Of a stretch of DNA of 64,000 nt, positions 57,050 to 64,000 are shown one piece after another (position 1 is the first letter of the stretch; each line of letters starts with the position of its first letter). The notes under the pieces were generated by a model. It saw only the letters and a program-made list of their open reading frames with translations. It ran no database searches and had not been told where the DNA came from. Source of the DNA: Shewanella maritima (GTDB lineage: Bacteria; Pseudomonadota; Gammaproteobacteria; Enterobacterales; Shewanellaceae); contig NZ_CP036200.1 of the NCBI RefSeq assembly GCF_004295345.1, positions 248,001 through 312,000 on the forward strand. Reading direction: 5' to 3'. Made by a program: the position numbers and the translations under genes.

Positions 57050-57961
57050 ATGAAAGGCACTAAATCCATGTTCAAATCTGCACTTGCTTGCTCTTTGCTA
57101 TTAGCTATGTCTCCAATAGCTGTTGCTGATGTGACTGCAGAAGATTCGTTCGCTTTTCGTGTCGGTGCATTTTATGCCAGCTCAGACTCTTATATGAATG
57201 TTACCAATCCTGAAACTGGTGGTATTTTTCCATTGGATTTTGAGGATGATTTATTTCTGGCTGAAGATCAGTTTCTTCCCTTTTTCGAATTTGTATGGTC
57301 GTTCAATGATCGACACCATGTTTACGTCGATTGGAAATCTCTGCATCGCACCGCCAATACTCCTTATGTTGAAGATACCTGGATTTTCACCAACCCAAAC
57401 GATGACAAAACTTACATTGTAGAAGCTGGCGCTCAACTAAAAACCACGCTAAACATCGACATTATGCGTTTAGGCTATGGTTACGATTTATTCCAAGGCG
57501 ATGATTACACTTTTGGTGCGTCGATTGGTTTACACACCATGTTTATCAAAACCGCTTTTGAGGGAACAATCGGTTTGTGTTCACCTACAGTGATGGCTAA
57601 CTCGGCATGTAACGACTTTGTGGCAAACCCAAGAGTCGTTGATGAAAGCCTTACCGCACCGCTTCCCGATATTGGTATTTATGGTACTTACGAATTTATC
57701 CCTGGCTGGACAATTGGCGGGCACGCCCAGTATTTCGCCATTAAGTACGATGATGTCAAAGGTTCACTAATTGATATTCGCGCCTCTGTAGAGACAAACG
57801 TTGGTGACAACTGGCAGCTGTCTGTAGGCTATAACTACTACGAAGTTGATGTAGATTATGCTCAGAACGTTAGCTTCGGTGATCAAGACTTCCACCTTGC
57901 CGATTATAATCTTAACTACAGCTTCACAGGTCCGCGCTTTTCAGTTCAATATCATTTCTAG
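57050..57961 (+). CDS. Outer-membrane beta-barrel protein of unknown function
   Basis: 303 residues with a signal peptide (ALACSLLLAMSPIAVA, cut near the AVAD). Alternating hydrophobic strands (FAFRVGAFYASS, HHVYVDWKSLHR, LRLGYGYDLFQGD-like, IGIYGTYEFIPGWTIGGHAQYF) and the C-terminal phenylalanine in RFSVQYHF indicate an OmpA/PagL-like barrel of about 10-12 strands inserted by BAM. Function unknown. Start is ambiguous: ATG 57050 gives a basic MKGTK n-region, while ATG 57068 has AAAGG 10 bases upstream. Confidence 0.75.
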   Translation: MKGTKSMFKSALACSLLLAMSPIAVADVTAEDSFAFRVGAFYASSDSYMNVTNPETGGIFPLDFEDDLFLAEDQFLPFFEFVWSFNDRHHVYVDWKSLHRTANTPYVEDTWIFTNPNDDKTYIVEAGAQLKTTLNIDIMRLGYGYDLFQGDDYTFGASIGLHTMFIKTAFEGTIGLCSPTVMANSACNDFVANPRVVDESLTAPLPDIGIYGTYEFIPGWTIGGHAQYFAIKYDDVKGSLIDIRASVETNVGDNWQLSVGYNYYEVDVDYAQNVSFGDQDFHLADYNLNYSFTGPRFSVQYHF

Positions 57962-58246
57962 TTATTTTCAGTTGTAATCAATGCTCACGCGCAACGTTTG
58001 TTGCGACTCAATTACCTTGCGTTAGACTATAGGCAATGTCTTAGTTGCCAACTATCGCCCCAATAACAGTATCTGTGTAGTACGAGTCAGCTCACATAAC
58101 TTTACCTAGCTAAATCAACAACAAATTCATACAATCAACTTAAGCTTTCAGACAAATTGCTATAGTTATCTAAACATGCAGCCATAAACGTGTATTTGTT
58201 ATATTTGCTGCTTTTTAGGTCATCTTTGCGAGGTTAGATATATTCG

Positions 58247-59269
58247 ATGTCAAACAATCTATTGCAAACCGCCGCCGCGAACCTTAAAAAAGCTGTTCCG
58301 TTAATGCTCAAGTACAAAATCCCTACTACACCAACCAATTATGCCCTCTGGTATACCTATGTCGGTGAGCAAACACCTGAGCTAAATAAAGCTATGGATG
58401 AGGCAATTGAACAAAATCAAACCTGCTCTCCCGTCACCAGTGAATTACTTTATCGCCAGCACGTAGCCGATCCGGTTGAGTTAGATGTGCGTTCACTTCG
58501 CAAGAGCCTCGATGCTATGGTGATAGACTTAGCGCAATCAGTAAAAGACACCAATAAAGATACTCAGGTATTCCAGGAGCAAATTGAAAAAGACTTTGCC
58601 AAATTAAGCGAAATTGAAGATGGTGGATTTTCGCTGGATCAAATCATCGCTGTGGTGCGTAATATCGTTAAAGAACAAGGCAACATCCGCTCAAGCACCG
58701 TTAGCTTTACCGAGCAGCTACTTAAAGCTCAAGCGGAAATCGAATCATTAAAATCAAAACTGGCTGAGTCGGAAAAAGACGTGTTATTTGACTCTTTAAC
58801 CAATGTGCTAAACCGCAGAGCATTTGACGATGACATTGTCGCGCAAGTCGCAAATAAAGAATCCCAGTGCAGTCTAATATTCGCGGACATTGACCACTTC
58901 AAGAACTTTAATGATAACTTTGGTCATCAACTTGGCGATCTAGTGTTAAAAACCGTAGCTAAACGTATTCAGGAAGCTTGCCGTGATGGCAACAAGCTAT
59001 ATCGCTACGGTGGCGAAGAATTTGCCATTATTTGCCCTAATAGCAACCAAAGAGTAGCAAGGCATTTAGCTGAAGGGATCCGCCGCGCCCTTGAAAAGCT
59101 TACCGTGAAAGATAGACGCAGCGACAAAGTTATCGACTCTATCACCGCATCTTTTGGCGTACATCAAATTACCGAAAAACAAGGGGTTGCCGAGTTGATC
59201 GAAGCGGCAGATAAGCAGCTTTATGAAGCTAAACGCTTGGGCCGCAATCGGGTAATGCCAATTAGCTAA
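58247..59269 (+). CDS. GGDEF diguanylate cyclase
   Basis: 340 residues. N-terminal 1-170 is a helical sensory region without a known name (NYALWYTYVGEQTPELNKAM), ending in a coiled coil (EQLLKAQAEIESLKSKLAES). The GGDEF domain (about 180-338) has DSLTNVLNRRAFDDD, FADIDHFKNFND and RYGGEEFAII (the GGEEF active site). The inhibitory RxxD site is not obvious. It should make cyclic di-GMP, and it is the counterpart of the HD-GYP hydrolase at 13 kb, though no link is shown. Ends on a shared terminator. Confidence 0.92.
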   Translation: MSNNLLQTAAANLKKAVPLMLKYKIPTTPTNYALWYTYVGEQTPELNKAMDEAIEQNQTCSPVTSELLYRQHVADPVELDVRSLRKSLDAMVIDLAQSVKDTNKDTQVFQEQIEKDFAKLSEIEDGGFSLDQIIAVVRNIVKEQGNIRSSTVSFTEQLLKAQAEIESLKSKLAESEKDVLFDSLTNVLNRRAFDDDIVAQVANKESQCSLIFADIDHFKNFNDNFGHQLGDLVLKTVAKRIQEACRDGNKLYRYGGEEFAIICPNSNQRVARHLAEGIRRALEKLTVKDRRSDKVIDSITASFGVHQITEKQGVAELIEAADKQLYEAKRLGRNRVMPIS

Positions 59270-59298
59270 TTTACCCTTGTCGGTTGCCCCTATTAAAA

Positions 59299-59330
59299 GA
59301 AAAAACACGGCTACATATAGCCGTGTTTTT
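59299..59330. terminator. Bidirectional terminator between the GGDEF gene and the sortase gene
   Basis: AAAAACACGGCTA CATA TAGCCGTGTTTTT: perfect 13-bp stem with A and T runs on both sides, placed between convergent genes. Confidence 0.88.
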
Positions 59331-60015
59331 TATTGCTTGTTTGAGTGGACGTGGACGCGAACTCGATTTGTTGCCCATCTGTTTCAGTATCAGTTTTCAA
59401 CTTGGCGCTAACGACATAACGATATTCAGTCTGACTGGTAATGCCCTCGAACGGATAGCAAGTAATTAGCGTTAACTCACTATCGCCGTTGTCATTTAAC
59501 ACATGAGTCGAGGTTTCATGCACTATCTGAATATCACTTACCTCATACTTAAGCACTTGTGCAGACGTGTCTACTAGTTCGATTTCGTCGCCAACCTGCA
59601 CCAATTGCAGCACTGAGAAGTGACTATCTCTATGCCCTGTAATGATGGTATTGCCATTGGCAGAAACAGGCGCACCAGTGTGCATCAGCCCCGGTCCAAA
59701 CGCCATGGTTCTGCCACTGGCACCGTCCAATACATATAAAGGCGCCGTTTGAGTATGGCCACTGCTTAGCTTACGTTTTATAGTCAGCTTGGCAACAGGG
59801 TGAGTATCAGCCCAAGACCAAGGCTTGTGAGCCTGTTGGTCTTGTAAACTTCGCTCAAATGCGCTTTCAATTAAGTATTGCGCAAAATGGGCTTTTGCCT
59901 GCATATATCCTCCCTTAAATACCATCATTAATCCTCCTCCCACCAGCAGTACTGTTATAATCAAATGAAAAGTGCGGGCACTAAAGTGAGTGGTTGCTAT
60001 AGTGGTCTTTGCCAT
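59311..60015 (-). CDS. Class GN sortase (proteobacterial)
   Basis: Transpeptidase that attaches a dedicated target protein. 234 residues with one N-terminal membrane helix (FHLIITVLLVGGGLMMVF). The sortase motifs are TITGHRDSHFSVL (His128), TLITCYPFEG (Cys186) and YRYVVSA (Arg199). It is co-directional with and 12 bp after the target gene, which has a C-terminal LPQTA signal. Gram-negative single-target sortases of this type form a fixed set with the PdsO and PdsR proteins, all of which are next to it here. Confidence 0.9.
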   Translation of the reverse strand: MAKTTIATTHFSARTFHLIITVLLVGGGLMMVFKGGYMQAKAHFAQYLIESAFERSLQDQQAHKPWSWADTHPVAKLTIKRKLSSGHTQTAPLYVLDGASGRTMAFGPGLMHTGAPVSANGNTIITGHRDSHFSVLQLVQVGDEIELVDTSAQVLKYEVSDIQIVHETSTHVLNDNGDSELTLITCYPFEGITSQTEYRYVVSAKLKTDTETDGQQIEFASTSTQTSNKKHGYM

Positions 60016-60027
60016 AACTACCCCTCC

Positions 60028-62505
60028 CTAATCCGCAGCTGATAACGCAACAGGAGCAGCATATTGACCGAATGTTCTGCTCACTTTGCGGCGCTGCCAT
60101 TGCCATGCGACATGCCCAAGCCCTAAAGACATCAAGCAAAAACCAATTAACAACCATAAGCGGCTATCGGTTGCTGTTTGCGGTAAACGCATTGCATGCT
60201 GTTTTGCCGATTGATTAGCGCGCTGCTTGCTAGCATCGAATCCCGCAGGCAAAAGGTTACTTACAAATCCATCAACACTATTAGTTGGATCAGGGTTAAC
60301 TGGCGTGACATCTACTGCCACTAAACTGGTTTGCGAAGTAACGAGGTGATACTTGAGGCCAATGGCAGCAATTTGCTGCTCGACACGTTGGCGATTAGCG
60401 CGGTTTTGAGTCAGCTCCAGTGCATTGACGTATTGATTAGCCCAAAGTAAATCTAACCCTGCAGCTTGAGTTGGCTCATCGGTAGCAAGCGTTCGCTGCC
60501 AGAATTGACCATTAATATTGCCGCTAACAACAAGCGGTTTAGATTGAGCTTGTGCATCGGTTTTGATGCTCAGCACCAAAGGTTCACCCAAGTACAAATC
60601 GCCAATCACACTTGGCCAGTAGTCAGGAATTTGTCCATCTTGATAAGCGACTTTGATATCGGTTAAAGCGGGGTGTTCAAGCTTTGCCAGCAGCTTTGCC
60701 ATTCTCTCGCTCACCTGCTGACCATCACTGATGTATACGTAGCTGCCCTTACCTGCCAACGCCGCAAGTTGCATAAAGTAGCGATTGGGTGCAGAGCCAA
60801 TGCCAATGGTAAACAAACGCGCATCATCTAAATGAGTATCAATGATATGAAACAGTTGCTGCTCGTTAGACACCGCACCATCGGTGACAAACAACACTTG
60901 CTTAAGCTTATGCGAATTAGCTTGGTGCTTTGTTTGATGTTCACCATCAGCATTAACACCAACATTGCCATTACTATGACTTGAAGTCAGTGCTGCCTTT
61001 AGTGCTGGCGCCATTTCTGTGCCACCATTAGCATCAAGACTTGCAACAAACTGCTGCCCGAGACCTAAGTTGCGACTGTTAACAGCTAAAGGTTCTACCG
61101 CCAATTGAGTCAACCTGTCGCTAAAGGCAATAATGTTGAAGCGATCCCGTGGTGTTAGTCCGGCTAGCGCATAGTTAAGCGCCTGTTTTGCCTGCCTAAT
61201 TGAGTCACCAGACATAGAGCCAGACACATCAATAACCAAGATCAACTCACGGCTTATTTGTTGGGCTTGTGCTAACTCCTGCGGCGGCATCACCATCAAT
61301 AACTGATAGTGACTCGTGGGTGTCACTTTGTGTGGCTCAACGCCGGCTACTTTCGTTTCTGCGGGTGTAGCGTTTGATGCTGGCACATGAGTTTGACCTT
61401 GCTGACTGAACAAGTAACTCTCAACATTTGCTTGCGCCATTGGCGTCCAGCTGAGCAGAAAGTCTTTGTTTGGCGTTGCCTGCTCGGTTAACGAGATAGA
61501 CCAAGCATCACCTTGCTGAAAAGGCTTAATGTTATGGCTAGCACTGGATACGGATGCCAGTTCAAAGCCAGTGTCTAACTTAACGTTAATCTCTACCGGG
61601 TTAATTACTTGGTTTAAAGCTGCGTAATTGTGTTGAGTTAGTCTCTGCTCAGCTAGCTCATACTCTGATAACTGATTCTTAGATAACTGATCGGCAGTGT
61701 GCTCAATGCTAGCCGTATTACTTTGACCAAATAGATTCTGATACATAGCACTAAAGCGCATTGTTGGCAGTGGCTTGTCAAACTCTGATAGTTGCTTGGG
61801 TTGATAGCGCGGCGTGATGGTCATAGGAAAATGTAAATTGTATTCACCATCTCTGAGCGCCAATGACTCTTGATAGTAAAACTCAATTTGCATTTCCCCT
61901 TGAGGTGCAAGGTTCGCGACATCAGTACTAAAAATATTACTGCGATGGCGTTGCATTAAGCTTGCCTGCTTACCCTGGGCTTTTGCCGCCTCAAAGGTTC
62001 GCTTCGCCTGCTTTTTGGTTTCGATAATGCCAACTATCGTATTGCCACCAACGTGCATCAGCAATGAGTCTACGGCAGCATTTTCAGGCAAAGGAAATAC
62101 ATACTCGCCATTAATCCAATGATTGGTTGGGTTTTTAAAGGTTTGCACAACTTTAACGCGACTTACCATGCCAGTGACATTGATATCAACCGAAGTACTT
62201 AGCGGCAATGCATAATAAGTTTGCTCAGCGTGGGGCTCACCAAATTGCACTAAGCCATCTTTGGCGCTGCCATGGCTATTGGCATTGTTACTCGCATGGG
62301 TATTGCTACTGGTATTAATAGTCGCAATTTGATAACTCATTAAGCCTTGGGTTAACTGCTCATTTTGCCCTTGGGTATGACCTGAAGCGCTTGCAAAGCG
62401 ACTCACAAATAGCATCAATAGCGAGCAAGAAATCACTAGGTATACATAACGTTTAAAGCATGAGCGCTTTAGTTTTTCGTTTCTAAAACGGGAACCATGA
62501 CACAT
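60028..62505 (-). CDS. Sortase target protein with VIT and VWA domains
   Basis: 825 residues. A signal peptide (LVISCSLLMLFVSRFASA), a VIT domain (about 85-210: YALPLSTSVDINVTGMVSRV, NGEYVFPLPENAAVD), a VWA domain (about 420-610) with an intact MIDAS site DVSGSMSG (Asp426), and a C-terminal sorting signal LPQTA (near 774) followed by a membrane helix WLLIGFCLMSLGLGHVAW and basic tail. These are the features of the marine proteobacterial sortase target family. Substrate for the adjacent class GN sortase. Ligand unknown. Confidence 0.92.
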   Translation of the reverse strand: MCHGSRFRNEKLKRSCFKRYVYLVISCSLLMLFVSRFASASGHTQGQNEQLTQGLMSYQIATINTSSNTHASNNANSHGSAKDGLVQFGEPHAEQTYYALPLSTSVDINVTGMVSRVKVVQTFKNPTNHWINGEYVFPLPENAAVDSLLMHVGGNTIVGIIETKKQAKRTFEAAKAQGKQASLMQRHRSNIFSTDVANLAPQGEMQIEFYYQESLALRDGEYNLHFPMTITPRYQPKQLSEFDKPLPTMRFSAMYQNLFGQSNTASIEHTADQLSKNQLSEYELAEQRLTQHNYAALNQVINPVEINVKLDTGFELASVSSASHNIKPFQQGDAWSISLTEQATPNKDFLLSWTPMAQANVESYLFSQQGQTHVPASNATPAETKVAGVEPHKVTPTSHYQLLMVMPPQELAQAQQISRELILVIDVSGSMSGDSIRQAKQALNYALAGLTPRDRFNIIAFSDRLTQLAVEPLAVNSRNLGLGQQFVASLDANGGTEMAPALKAALTSSHSNGNVGVNADGEHQTKHQANSHKLKQVLFVTDGAVSNEQQLFHIIDTHLDDARLFTIGIGSAPNRYFMQLAALAGKGSYVYISDGQQVSERMAKLLAKLEHPALTDIKVAYQDGQIPDYWPSVIGDLYLGEPLVLSIKTDAQAQSKPLVVSGNINGQFWQRTLATDEPTQAAGLDLLWANQYVNALELTQNRANRQRVEQQIAAIGLKYHLVTSQTSLVAVDVTPVNPDPTNSVDGFVSNLLPAGFDASKQRANQSAKQHAMRLPQTATDSRLWLLIGFCLMSLGLGHVAWQWQRRKVSRTFGQYAAPVALSAAD

Positions 62506-62571
62506 AAATGCTCCTTGTCACCTACTTGCATTGCAAGCAGGCAACTGTCTAATTTCAATAAATAGAAGGGG

Positions 62572-63315
62572 TTAGTTAGAAGCAAGTTCGCCGTGCTTAG
62601 CACCAAGTTTTAAGGTCACGCGGCGATCAAAGAAGTCATTTTCAAAATTCTGCTCTTGATGCAATGGCGCAGTAGCACCGTAGGCTTGGCCTTGTAAGCG
62701 GCTCGCATCAATGCCCTGCGCTGTCAGGTAGTTAGTCACTTCAAGTAAACGCTGCTCAGATAACACCTGGTTGTAGCTTGAGTCACCGCGGCGATCGGCA
62801 TAGCCGGTTAAATCAAGGGTTAACTCTGGCGATACATTCATCATGTAAGCCACGTTATCAAGTTGCTGTTTGAAGATAGGTTCAATATGACTAGAGCCGG
62901 TTTTAAACTGTACATTCATGCCCATGCTTAACTCATCAAGCACTTGTTGTTGAGTTGCTTTAATTTGTGCCAGCTGCACTTGTGCCTCGTTGTAGGCTTG
63001 GGTCATCTCTTGCAATGATTGATTGTTACGCTCCATGGCAGTGATGGTTGAGCTTTGCTCACTGATTTTGGCTTGCTGCGCCGCAATCTCACTGTCATCA
63101 CCAACAGATTTACCAATAAGTGAGCCCGTAAATGCGCCGATAAATGCGCCAACCGGGCCACCCACAACTGCGCCAAACACTAAACCAGAACTCAAACCTA
63201 CTAGTTCTTCTGTGTGTTCACGCTCTTCAATATCAGCGTTTTGCGACGCGGCAACTGCCATGTTTGAAAGTGAAAGAGTGGCGATTAGTGCAATGGCGAT
63301 AGTTTGCTTTTTCAT
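62572..63315 (-). CDS. pdsO: PdsO: OmpA-family protein of the sortase system
   Basis: 247 residues from ATG 63315 (MKKQTIAIALIATLS), where AAGGA lies 8 bases before; ATG 63324 has the site too close. Signal peptide to AVAA. Then a glycine-zipper stretch (VFGAVVGGPVGAFIGAFTGS), a coiled coil (about 85-130) and an OmpA peptidoglycan-binding domain (FKTGSSHIEPIF, DLTGYADRRGDSSYNQVLSE). This matches the PdsO protein that accompanies dedicated sortases. It starts the minus-strand operon facing away from PdsR. Confidence 0.88.
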   Translation of the reverse strand: MKKQTIAIALIATLSLSNMAVAASQNADIEEREHTEELVGLSSGLVFGAVVGGPVGAFIGAFTGSLIGKSVGDDSEIAAQQAKISEQSSTITAMERNNQSLQEMTQAYNEAQVQLAQIKATQQQVLDELSMGMNVQFKTGSSHIEPIFKQQLDNVAYMMNVSPELTLDLTGYADRRGDSSYNQVLSEQRLLEVTNYLTAQGIDASRLQGQAYGATAPLHQEQNFENDFFDRRVTLKLGAKHGELASN

Positions 63316-63547
63316 GTGCTTCATCCTTTTAGGTGTTATTTAAACTTGCGTTTCAGAATGTGTGCTCCTGAACTCGATGAAGCTATTAAACAATGCCCAA
63401 ATGGCTTTTTTTGGCATCAAAAATGGCAATGCAGAGATCAAATGTGGCAACAATATGGCAATTGCCTCAGTTCGCTTTTTTGCGGCTAAATTTACTGTAT
63501 AGTCAGCGTTATACGAAAAATGAGTGTGTTAGAAAGATACAGAGACG

Positions 63548-64000
63548 ATGAAAAGAATTGCCATAGTTGAAGATGAAGCGGCGATCCGCGAGAACTATAA
63601 AGATGTATTGCAGCAGCAAGGCTATCAAGTTCAGGCCTATGCTAATCGCCCAGAAGCCATGCAAGCTTTTAACAGTCGCTTACCTGATTTGGCCATTTTA
63701 GATATTGGACTTGAAGAAGAAATCGACGGCGGTTTTACCCTGTGCCAAGCGCTGCGCAATATGTCGAGCACCTTGCCGATCATTTTTTTAACTGCTCGTG
63801 ATAGTGACATCGATACGGTTTGCGGCCTGCGCTTAGGGGCTGACGACTACTTATCAAAAGATGTCAGCTTTCCTCATCTTATTGCACGGATTGCCGCACT
63901 ATTTCGCCGCTCAGAGCTGATTAGCTCAAGTCCAATTGAAGATAATTTGATGGAGCGAGGCCCACTTACCATTGATGCCAACCGTATTCAGGTGAGCTGG
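63548..64000 (+). CDS. pdsR: PdsR response regulator of the sortase system (partial)
   Basis: 151 N-terminal residues are present; the rest lies past the window. The receiver domain has EDEAAIRENYKD (acidic pocket) and LAILDIGLEEEIDGGFTLC (phosphoacceptor Asp near 53), LTARDSD and LGADDYLSKD (Lys). A winged-helix part begins at about 140 (PLTIDANRIQVSW). Divergent from the pdsO-target-sortase operon with a 230-bp gap. A histidine kinase, PdsS, is expected after it. Confidence 0.9.
   Translation, partial: MKRIAIVEDEAAIRENYKDVLQQQGYQVQAYANRPEAMQAFNSRLPDLAILDIGLEEEIDGGFTLCQALRNMSSTLPIIFLTARDSDIDTVCGLRLGADDYLSKDVSFPHLIARIAALFRRSELISSSPIEDNLMERGPLTIDANRIQVSW

Noticed and set aside
1..64000. tRNA, rRNA or tmRNA genes
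   Set aside because: None recognised by eye in the long gaps; a covariance scan was not possible, so small RNAs could be missed.

Overview
The window reads as chromosomal DNA of a marine gammaproteobacterium of the order Alteromonadales, close to Shewanella or Psychrobium. The evidence is the conserved core order (maf / yceD-rpmF-plsX-fabHDG-acpP-fabF; rluC next to rne), a proteobacterial dedicated sortase cluster, an alginate-type polysaccharide locus, many cyclic-di-GMP and two-component proteins, and moderate GC. No rRNA, tRNA or CRISPR array was seen.

Layout. 1-3.6 kb (minus): polyamine operon speA, a eukaryotic-type speD, and speB (cut by the window edge). 4-7.6 kb (plus): CvfB-like S1 protein, YceH and a two-gene ABC exporter. 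7.6-10.7 kb: a 7-bp tandem repeat, a GNAT gene broken by an in-frame stop, a cold-shock gene, rlmA and a protein of unknown function. 10.8-18.7 kb (minus): a sensory operon of a periplasmic sugar-binding-like protein, a large hybrid kinase, an HD-GYP response regulator and a REC-REC-kinase protein. 19.4-27.4 kb (minus): an apparent alginate utilisation locus with a PL7 lyase, a TonB-dependent receptor and a large surface lipoprotein with near-identical modules.

27.4-29.1 kb is an accessory scar. It holds a 9-bp tandem repeat, an array of GGTANTACC palindromes spaced 21 bp, and remnants of a phage-type integrase and a large polyvalent protein. 29.2-31.5 kb: sbcB and cdd. 31.7-38.9 kb (minus): a beta-hydroxyacid dehydrogenase, a thioesterase and the fatty-acid cluster, in which plsX carries a one-base frameshift. 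39.6-46.1 kb: maf, a HAD phosphatase, rluC and rne with its structured 5' leader. 46.3-52.8 kb: a SulP transporter, a secreted C45 peptidase, an MsrB-MsrA fusion, a MITE-like element, a 2OG-Fe(II) oxygenase and the GTPase YlqF. 53.0-54.5 kb: an LMW phosphatase next to a small integron cassette remnant (one complete attC, two partial ones, no integrase). 54.9-59.3 kb: periplasmic DNA ligase LigE with two one-base frameshifts, dgkA, an outer-membrane barrel and a GGDEF cyclase. 59.3-64 kb: the sortase cluster (class GN sortase, VIT/VWA target, PdsO, divergent PdsR cut by the window edge).

For the hunt, the strongest leads are: the 21-bp operator-like array and its resemblance to sites upstream of the alginate TonB receptor; the integrase-less cassette remnant; the sensory operon beside the polysaccharide locus; and three separate single-base deletions in G/C-rich runs (plsX, LigE twice), which may be assembly errors rather than mutations.
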